From a bacterium (GTDB lineage Bacteria; Armatimonadota; Chthonomonadetes; Chthonomonadales; Chthonomonadaceae), in the NCBI GenBank assembly GCA_021805405.1, contig JAJZFK010000304.1, positions 1-6,873 on the forward strand: 6,873 nt of DNA, written 5' to 3'. How positions within the stretch are numbered: the stretch's first letter is position 1; the number at the start of each line of letters is the position of its first letter. Shown piece by piece: positions 1-5,306 of the stretch. The translations under genes were made by a program, and so were the position numbers. Below the pieces are notes generated by a model that was not told the DNA's origin, did not search any database, and was given only the letters and a program-made list of their open reading frames with translations.

Positions 1-756
1 TCCGATCTCCTGGTTTCTCAGTGTTGCAACAAGCCCAGTCTCGTCGGCACGAACAGCAGTAAGTTTGCTCCGGCTGCAGGCGCTTATAACGTAGTTACCC
101 TGAAGTCGCTGGCCCAGATAGTCTCTAAACCTGTCCATTACGATCCATGTAGCTGTTAGGTGATCGCCCTCAAATGTCAGGCCAAGTTCTTCTTTTCCAC
201 CCGACGCAGTGAATGTTGAACTTGGCGTGGGAAAACTGAGCATACTCATATTGTTATGAGCAGTGCGAAGCACCTCCTGTATATCAACACCCCATTGGTC
301 CAGGCCGTTTTGGGTCACTGCCCAAAGCCGACTTTTAAATTCCACAACAGAGATGACATGCAGATCGCCGGCGAAAGGAATAGATGGAAGCGAATCTGGT
401 TCCTTCTGCCTTGCAAGACTACGGGCTGCCGCTTCGAGGAAGGCTGCACTGCGAATGGACGGTCTTAGCAGGGGCATGGCATCCTGCCAGGAATGCACAG
501 GATTTTCTACCTGTAAAGATTCCAGGTACTGCTTTGCAATCTTTTCGAGATCACCTGGATTCTTGCAATAAGAGGCGTACACTCCCCGGATGTTGCAGGT
601 TTCTGTACGTCCGCTTATCGTTAGAGTGAAACCATTTTCACCGTTTTCAAGGGTACAACCGGCATATAATCGCCTTGCGTGTAGACGCATGGAGTCGCGA
701 AACTCCTCAAACGTCAGCGCTTTTGGCTTCCCTACTTGAACTCCAAATAATTTCAT
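1..756 (-). CDS. DUF1444 (YtpQ/UPF0354-like) protein, 3' end outside window
   Basis: The frame is open without a stop from the start codon to the left edge, giving 252 visible residues. Features matching my memory of B. subtilis YtpQ (DUF1444) are an N-terminal 'LTFEEFRDSMRLHARRL' helix, a central 'LLRPSIRSAAF' (YtpQ has a similar 'P.IRS..F'), a 'WAVTQNGLDQWGVDIQEVL' segment, and a C-terminal stretch 'DRFRDYL...GNYVISACSRSKL' resembling YtpQ's helix followed by 'ELAISVPHQDVL'. There is no signal peptide or membrane segment, so it is probably cytoplasmic. The family has no established function. I chose ATG at 756-754 because GAGGAGG lies 13 nt upstream and the family's N-terminal helix begins soon after. 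An in-frame ATG at 813 would add 19 residues but lacks a ribosome-binding site. It is divergent from the GH95 gene, with no sign of a shared function. Confidence 0.62.
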   Translation of the reverse strand, partial: MKLFGVQVGKPKALTFEEFRDSMRLHARRLYAGCTLENGENGFTLTISGRTETCNIRGVYASYCKNPGDLEKIAKQYLESLQVENPVHSWQDAMPLLRPSIRSAAFLEAAARSLARQKEPDSLPSIPFAGDLHVISVVEFKSRLWAVTQNGLDQWGVDIQEVLRTAHNNMSMLSFPTPSSTFTASGGKEELGLTFEGDHLTATWIVMDRFRDYLGQRLQGNYVISACSRSKLTAVRADETGLVATLRNQEIG

Positions 757-871
757 GCCAGACCGGTCGCCTCCTCGTACAATAGTACGCGCACCGATTA
801 ACTCACGTACCATTCAATGTACCCGAAACTTACATTCAGCACACACTTCAGGGGTCTACCGTGAGCAATTT

Positions 872-921
872 TAAGTAAACTTACGTGCTTTTGGTCCATC
901 AGATGCTTTGGTAATCTTACC
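872..921. promoter_or_regulatory. Paired GTAA-N2-TTAC dyads, possible operators
   Basis: Two perfect short dyads lie in the divergent intergenic region: GTAAACTTAC at 875-884 and GTAATCTTAC at 911-920. The second extends to GGTAATCTTACC (910-921) and ends 5 nt before the AAAGGAGG at 927. Their centres are 36 bp apart. A weaker relative, CGAAACTTAC, lies at 824-833. Repeated dyads next to a sugar-hydrolase gene suggest a repressor or activator site, but no regulator is visible. I could not place a convincing -35/-10 pair; TTGGTC at 891 with TAATCT at 912 is only a weak candidate. Confidence 0.3.
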
Positions 922-948
922 CCATTAAAGGAGGAACCAAACGGGCGC

Positions 949-975
949 ATGAACAAACTAATGAGGTTGCTGTAG
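949..975 (+). CDS. Possible leader peptide MNKLMRLL upstream of GH95
   Basis: An eight-codon ORF (MNKLMRLL, stop TAG) is preceded by AAAGGAGGAA at 927-936, a stronger Shine-Dalgarno sequence than the one serving GH95, though 12 nt from the ATG, which is long. It ends 20 nt before the GH95 start, in another frame. Its start context resembles that of the DUF4380 gene: both have AAGGAGGAACC and both proteins start MNKLM, with differing third codon bases. It could be a leader peptide coupling ribosome loading to GH95, the stump of a decayed secreted gene, or chance. Nothing beyond the eight codons reads as a signal peptide. Confidence 0.3.
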   Translation: MNKLMRLL

Positions 976-995
976 ATAGTAAATGAGGATTACCC

Positions 996-3314
996 ATGAC
1001 CAGTCGAAAAGCATTCATCAAAGAACCCTACAAACTGCAAAACGCACTCTGGTACCGCCGTCCTGCACATGTGTGGAACGAAGCACTACCTATAGGCAAC
1101 GGACGGCTTGGCGCAATGATGTTTGGTGGTGCGGCCGAGGAACGTTTGCAACTTAACGAGGAGACAGTTTGGAGTGGCAGCTCGTGGCCCGCCGAGAACC
1201 CACGGGCTCTAGATAGCCTTCCTTTAGTGCGCGAGCTACTCTGTAATGGCCAACCCGCGGAGGCTGCCCGTGTTGCACAGCGTGACCTAATGGGAATACC
1301 TCTACGTATGCCGCCCTACCAGACGTTGTGCGATATGTTTATTTGGAACGATAACGTGAATGATGTGAGCTTCTACCGTTGTATACTCGACCTGGATGAC
1401 GGTGTTGCTGCCGCCTATTACCGGACGGAGGCAGGAAGTTTCTACCGTGAAACGTTCTGTTCGGCCGATCACCAGGTATTAGCAGCCAGAATGGAAGCCT
1501 CGGGGCGAGCGGCAATTCACTGCACGATTTCGCTCTCAAGGGAGGCCGATGCTGAAAGCCGAACGCTGTCTAATCGCCAGCTAGCGCTAGAGGGTGTTTG
1601 TGACAACGGCGAAGGTATGCGGTTTGCAGCGGTTTTGGACGTTGAGGCTTTTGGTGGAGAGTGTAGGCAGGTAGACTCTGGATTGCGGGTTGACGGCGCC
1701 AGGGCAATCGTTTTCCGGCTAGCTGCCGCTACCAGCTACAGAGTACCCGACCCCGTGGCAGAGTGTTTAGATGTGTTAGAGCGTGCGCCAACCAACTATA
1801 GTGCCCTTTTAAGAGCGCACCGGCGGCAGCACCGAAAACTGTTTCGCGGAGTGTCTCTGCAACTGGGTGACATCACACCAAATTTGCTGAGCACGGATGA
1901 GCGCCTCGAGGCGGTTAGGCAGGGCGCAACTGACAATGGACTTGCCGCACTCTATTTTCAATTTGGGAGATATCTCCTAGTTTCTAGCAGCCGCCCAGGA
2001 TCCCTGCCCGCAACGCTTCAAGGTATTTGGAACAGCAGCCTTCATCCTCCCTGGGAGAGTAAGTTCACGATAAACATCAACACCCAGATGAACTACTGGA
2101 TGGCAGAACCTTGTGGATTGGGAGACTGCCATCTTCCACTATTTGATCTCATTGAAAACTTGCAGAATCACGGTAGGGTGACGGCTGCAAAACATTATGG
2201 TGCTCGTGGGTTTATGGCGCACCATAACACCGATATTTGGGGGCATACCGCCCCGGTAGATGGGGTACGATGGGGCATGTGGCCAATGGGGGCGGCCTGG
2301 CTGTGCCTGCACATCTGGACACATTATGACTACACCAGGAATAAGGCATTCCTGAGGCGCTTCTATCCACTCATGAGGGAAGCAGCCCTCTTTTTACTGG
2401 ACTACCTCACCGAGGATCCCAAAACTGGTTACCTCGTTTCTGGTCCTTCATCGTCTCCAGAAAATGAGTACGTACTGCCAGATGGTAGCAAAGGCGTGCT
2501 CTGCATGGGCCCGTCGATGGATAGTCAGATCGTTCGAGCACTCTTTCGCGATACACAGCGAGCTGCCCAGACATTGCGTACGGACGAGGAATTAAGCGCT
2601 AAACTCGCGACCACGGCGGCCCGACTGCCACCTATGGCCATTGGAAAACATGGGCAGCTCATGGAGTGGCAAATTGACTATGATGAGGCCGAACCCGGGC
2701 ACCGCCATATGTCGCACCTGTTCGCCTTGCACCCAGACTGCGCGATTACACCGCGTGCTACACCAGAACTTGCCAAGGCAGCACGCACAACCTTGGCGAG
2801 GCGGCTGGCGAACGGTGGCGGACATACTGGCTGGAGCCGAGCCTGGATAGCGTGCTTCTTTGCCCGCCTGCATGAGGGTGATGAGGCACACAAGCATCTA
2901 CTGGCGCTTTTGTGTCACAGCACCCAGAACAATCTTTTCGACAGCCATCCGCCATTTCAGATAGATGGTAACTTTGGTGGGGCGGCGGCAATTACCGAAA
3001 TGCTGCTGCAAGCACACGATGGTGCCATACACGTATTGCCTGCACTACCTTCCGCGTGGAAGGATGGTAGCGTAAAGGGCCTTAGAGCACCTGGCCTGCT
3101 AAAGATTGACTTTGAATGGCGTGATCACTGCCTCTTGTCACTGCAAATATCTGCACGGCATAGTGGGGGGTGTGTGTTGAGACTACCCGAAGAGTTTGCC
3201 GAACATGCAGTCTTAACGGGCGGGACATTAACCAGGAGGACGGCCGACCCAATAGGTGATTACTTGCTGCAGATTGGCCCTGAAAAAGTGGTTAAAATGG
3301 CGCGAATTCCGTGA
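996..3314 (+). CDS. Glycoside hydrolase family 95 (alpha-L-fucosidase or alpha-L-galactosidase)
   Basis: This complete 772-residue GH95 enzyme has a typical family length. GH95 enzymes release terminal alpha-L-fucose (classically alpha-1,2-linked), or in some members alpha-L-galactose, with inversion. The N-terminal beta-sandwich opens with 'WNEALPIGNGRLGAMMFGG' (about residues 28-46) and runs to about residue 270. An (alpha/alpha)6 barrel follows, with 'NINTQMNYW' at 360-368, 'SSSPENEY' at 485-492, 'HRHMSHLFALHPD' from 569 and 'IDGNFGG' at 656-662, then a C-terminal beta domain. By analogy with Bifidobacterium AfcA, E489 is the general acid, and N360, N362 and D657 form the Asn-activated base system; all are present. 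No signal peptide or lipobox is seen, so the enzyme is probably cytoplasmic and would act on imported oligosaccharides. GAGGA lies 6 nt before the ATG, and an in-frame stop at 984-986 excludes a longer start. Fucose versus galactose specificity cannot be decided here. Confidence 0.93.
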   Translation: MTSRKAFIKEPYKLQNALWYRRPAHVWNEALPIGNGRLGAMMFGGAAEERLQLNEETVWSGSSWPAENPRALDSLPLVRELLCNGQPAEAARVAQRDLMGIPLRMPPYQTLCDMFIWNDNVNDVSFYRCILDLDDGVAAAYYRTEAGSFYRETFCSADHQVLAARMEASGRAAIHCTISLSREADAESRTLSNRQLALEGVCDNGEGMRFAAVLDVEAFGGECRQVDSGLRVDGARAIVFRLAAATSYRVPDPVAECLDVLERAPTNYSALLRAHRRQHRKLFRGVSLQLGDITPNLLSTDERLEAVRQGATDNGLAALYFQFGRYLLVSSSRPGSLPATLQGIWNSSLHPPWESKFTININTQMNYWMAEPCGLGDCHLPLFDLIENLQNHGRVTAAKHYGARGFMAHHNTDIWGHTAPVDGVRWGMWPMGAAWLCLHIWTHYDYTRNKAFLRRFYPLMREAALFLLDYLTEDPKTGYLVSGPSSSPENEYVLPDGSKGVLCMGPSMDSQIVRALFRDTQRAAQTLRTDEELSAKLATTAARLPPMAIGKHGQLMEWQIDYDEAEPGHRHMSHLFALHPDCAITPRATPELAKAARTTLARRLANGGGHTGWSRAWIACFFARLHEGDEAHKHLLALLCHSTQNNLFDSHPPFQIDGNFGGAAAITEMLLQAHDGAIHVLPALPSAWKDGSVKGLRAPGLLKIDFEWRDHCLLSLQISARHSGGCVLRLPEEFAEHAVLTGGTLTRRTADPIGDYLLQIGPEKVVKMARIP

Positions 3315-3344
3315 TTTCTACCAGCGAATCGTGCAAACCGAATT

Positions 3345-3380
3345 GTGTGTGCCCAATACTAAGGGGTGTAGGGCACACAC
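3345..3380 (+). terminator. GC-rich hairpin after GH95 stop, no clear T-tract
   Basis: GTGTGTGCCC (3345-3354) and GGGCACACAC (3371-3380) form a perfect 10-bp stem with a 16-nt loop, starting 31 nt after the GH95 stop codon. No run of T follows on the plus strand, and no good one is seen on the minus strand, so it is not a textbook intrinsic terminator. It may act as a 3' mRNA-stabilising hairpin or a weak terminator. Confidence 0.4.
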
Positions 3381-3485
3381 CACGATAGTTTGCGGCACTG
3401 CTAGCAACATATCGTTCAACCGGGAAGTGGTTGCTTGTAGGGTTTCACGGCAGATGCACGGCGCGCACTTTACCGGGATGAGGCG

Positions 3486-3641
3486 TGGGGTTCGAAAGCG
3501 TCCACCACCTTAGCGCGGGGTAATTACAAGTTCCACTACACCGTTGTTGAGCCGATAGTTATCGGGAGTCACACCCTATTCTTTATCATTTTGCAGCTTG
3601 ACCTGTGCCTGAGCCGTACCAACGGTTAAACATAACTGCAA
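3486..3641 (-). pseudogene. Decayed N-terminal remnant of a second DUF4380 secreted protein
   Basis: Read on the minus strand from 3641, one frame gives a signal-peptide-like tail and mature N-terminus: 'LQLCLTVGTAQAQVKLQNDK', E, stop TAG (3578-3576), 'GVTPDNYRLNNGVVELVITP', R, stop TAA (3512-3510), then 'GGGRF'. It aligns without gaps to residues 21-60 of the intact DUF4380 protein encoded at 4192-5220, with about 16 identities in 40 columns, including TVG-AQ, the -N-RL-NG-VEL--T- core and the glycine after the second stop. Both stops align with tyrosines in the intact protein (Y37 and Y59), as expected from single-base changes in TAC/TAT codons. No start codon or ribosome-binding site is found upstream. 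Homology downstream is lost after 'GGGRF', so most of the gene is deleted or unrecognisable. It lies in the same orientation as the intact copy. Confidence 0.68.
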
Positions 3642-4123
3642 TTATAGCTCCGTACCACACGCTGCTGCGACCCTCGCGAGCCTAAACACGCAGATACCTA
3701 ACGGATAGTGTAGCTGTACCCGCACAGGCACAGGATTCTTCCACCAGTATAATTAATCCTGCCAACACCCAAGTTTGTTGAACTTGATAATACCCACGCA
3801 GTAAACTGGCGTTTATCCCGTTTTCAGGCTGAATATTCCCGCACAGGTTTTAATGATGGAAATGCTGTCAGGCGGCTGATTTTGCGGAAAGCGTGCGAGT
3901 GTTTGTTATACGAATCCGTGTGGGATCAGGCCCAACGGCGGCGTGCGTGAAGTGAAATTCGGCTACTAGTCGCACATTATGCTGGAGCCATAAGGGATTT
4001 TGGCTCTGTTCTCTATATTAATACAACCAACAGTGGTAACGAACAGTTTTGAGTGAACGGCGTACCCCTAGGTAGTAAGTTGCACCCGATAAGTTCTCAA
4101 AGGAAGCTTAAGGGTGATATGTC
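3642..4123. other. Gene-free stretch with broken coding-like sequence
   Basis: No intact gene is present in this part of the roughly 880-nt gap between GH95 and the DUF4380 gene. On the plus strand, one frame from 3756 to 4127 has only two internal stops, both TGA (3948-3950 and about 4050). It includes segments that read like protein, such as 'RTGFNDGNAVRRL' and 'INTTNSGNEQF' followed by TGA and 'VNGVPLGSKL'. Just upstream in another frame, 3716-3733 reads 'VPAQAQ', like the end of a signal peptide. A minus-strand frame over about 3686-3960 is also fairly open, so the coding strand is not certain. This may be the eroded remains of a secreted protein gene. I recognise no family. Confidence 0.25.
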
Positions 4124-4170
4124 ATAAAAAACGCATGTCCAACACCTTTTGGGTATTGGACATGCGTTAA
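4124..4170 (-). terminator. Rho-independent terminator of the DUF4380 gene
   Basis: Arms at 4130-4146 and 4152-4168 pair in 16 of 17 positions (one C/A mismatch at 4143/4155) around a 5-nt loop. Read on the minus strand, the stem is followed by six T (complement of A 4126-4131). It begins 23 nt after the stop codon of the minus-strand gene. This is a textbook intrinsic terminator and isolates that gene from the degenerate region beyond it. Confidence 0.93.
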
Positions 4171-4191
4171 GTAACCGAAAGGTGCGCTCAG

Positions 4192-5220
4192 CTATTTGCC
4201 CATCAGTTGGGCAGCAGTTTCCTGAACAATCGGATCCATTGCGTTTTTGATGCCCGCTTCGCCCTCACCGAGATCAACGTTCTTGTAGAGCCACCAATGC
4301 TCTGTATGCGTAAGGGTGGCGTCTGGCTGAAGTTCTGTGAGCGGCCCTACTGATTCCATCTCGAGGAAGAGGTTGTTGGTGTAGGCCTCATTGTTGCAGT
4401 TGTAATCCGGGTACGTTGCGTCTGGATGAAAGCCAAACCGTTTGATGAATAGAAGTCCACCGCGGTCGTATGCTGCCCATCCCTGTTTATTGAGGATACC
4501 GAGCTTTTGCGCAGCCGAGTTGTTGGGATCCTGGGTTAGGGTGATAAACTCTTTACCCCAGTACCAGCGCGGATCCGCCATATTGGTGTATGTCCACAGC
4601 ACGATGGGCCTGGCAGGAAGAAGGCTTCCGCCGTGCCCTGCAAATGGCTCCTGGGGAAGAATGGCTTTGCCACCGGGGTGCATCGCGGAGAGTGTCCAGC
4701 CGGCCAGATTTATTGGCCATAGCCCCTTGTTAGTTAGATGCTCGACTACGGTTACACGCGTGCCTGTGGGGTCTAACGTTATGGTTGCAGATTTCTGAAT
4801 CCCTGTTGCGACTTCGGTTGGCTCTATAAGCTCCACGCTGTTAGCACTAAGGATTTTAAAGCTAATCGGACTGTTGTCTGGTACGTAGGTGCGAGGATCA
4901 TTTTCTGGGGAATGCCAGAAACGTGTACCGCCGCGAATATACCAGTCGCCCAGTGTCGTTTTCAGTGTTACGCCCGGCAAGGTAGCAAACACGTTTCCGT
5001 TATCACCCGAGCCTACGAACGCGTACCGCATGATTCGCGGGCCATACTCTGTTGTGAGTATGAGTTCTACTGTACCGTTGGAAAGACGTATGTTGTTGGA
5101 AAACCCATTGTAGTTGACGTGCTCTTCCACTGTGACCTTTCCCTGTGCTTTACCGACTGTTGGTAACAACAGTGAAGCAAGCGACATTGCACAAACTGCT
5201 ACCCCCATGAGTTTATTCAT
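4192..5220 (-). CDS. Secreted DUF4380-family protein (mutarotase-like beta-sandwich)
   Basis: This complete 342-residue protein has a signal peptide: N-terminal Lys, a hydrophobic core at about residues 6-20 and probable cleavage after A25 (VGKA/QG), so the mature protein is outside the cytoplasmic membrane. I assign DUF4380 from memory of the family pattern: 'NNIRLSNGTVELIL' (42-55), 'EYGPRIMRY' (58-66), 'RFWHSPE' (100-106), 'YVPDN' (112-116), 'AMHPGG' (179-184), 'ADPRWYWG' (215-222), and C-terminal 'FLEMESVGPL...HTEHWWLYK' (285-313). The last motifs resemble galactose-mutarotase-like sugar-binding folds, but no catalytic activity is established for the family. AAGGAGG lies 7 nt before the ATG, fixing the start. 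The gene follows the histidine kinase in the same direction by 86 nt and ends at a strong terminator. A broken paralogue lies at 3486-3641. Confidence 0.75.
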   Translation of the reverse strand: MNKLMGVAVCAMSLASLLLPTVGKAQGKVTVEEHVNYNGFSNNIRLSNGTVELILTTEYGPRIMRYAFVGSGDNGNVFATLPGVTLKTTLGDWYIRGGTRFWHSPENDPRTYVPDNSPISFKILSANSVELIEPTEVATGIQKSATITLDPTGTRVTVVEHLTNKGLWPINLAGWTLSAMHPGGKAILPQEPFAGHGGSLLPARPIVLWTYTNMADPRWYWGKEFITLTQDPNNSAAQKLGILNKQGWAAYDRGGLLFIKRFGFHPDATYPDYNCNNEAYTNNLFLEMESVGPLTELQPDATLTHTEHWWLYKNVDLGEGEAGIKNAMDPIVQETAAQLMGK

Positions 5221-5227
5221 GCAGGTT

Positions 5228-5275
5228 CCTCCTTGAATGTTGAATACACTCTCACCGGCACAACATTCAACAAGG
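5228..5275 (-). promoter_or_regulatory. Inverted repeat that can pair with the DUF4380 Shine-Dalgarno
   Basis: TTGAATGTTG at 5233-5242 and CAACATTCAA at 5261-5270 form a perfect 10-bp inverted repeat with an 18-nt spacer. In the minus-strand mRNA an alternative fold pairs CCUUG (5275-5271) and AAUGUUG (5267-5261) with CAACAUU (5242-5236) and CAAGG (5235-5231), with a 3-nt bulge. That gives a 12-bp helix taking in AAGG of the AAGGAGG Shine-Dalgarno (5234-5228). It could limit translation until opened. Alternatively the repeat is a DNA operator for a dimeric regulator. Confidence 0.45.
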
Positions 5276-5306
5276 TCTGTTATTTATCCTTCACGCATGC
5301 CAAAAA

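Noticed and set aside
256..629. Three overlapping plus-strand ORFs of 70-102 codons
   Set aside because: They are antisense to the DUF1444-like frame, which is open across the whole interval and shows family motifs.
3315..3486. Continuation of the DUF4380 pseudogene ('HPGK' in another frame, resembling 'HPGG' of the intact protein)
   Set aside because: Only three or four residues match, in a different frame and with no flanking similarity, which is too little to extend the pseudogene.
3256..3513. Plus-strand 85-codon ORF overlapping the GH95 3' end
   Set aside because: It starts inside GH95 in another frame, has no ribosome-binding site, has mixed Cys/Arg composition and overlaps the inverted repeat and the minus-strand pseudogene.
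3552..3565. 14-bp palindrome CCGATA-GT-TATCGG as an operator
   Set aside because: It lies inside the pseudogene's coding remnant, where it encodes the conserved N-Y-R stretch, and is isolated, so chance is more likely.
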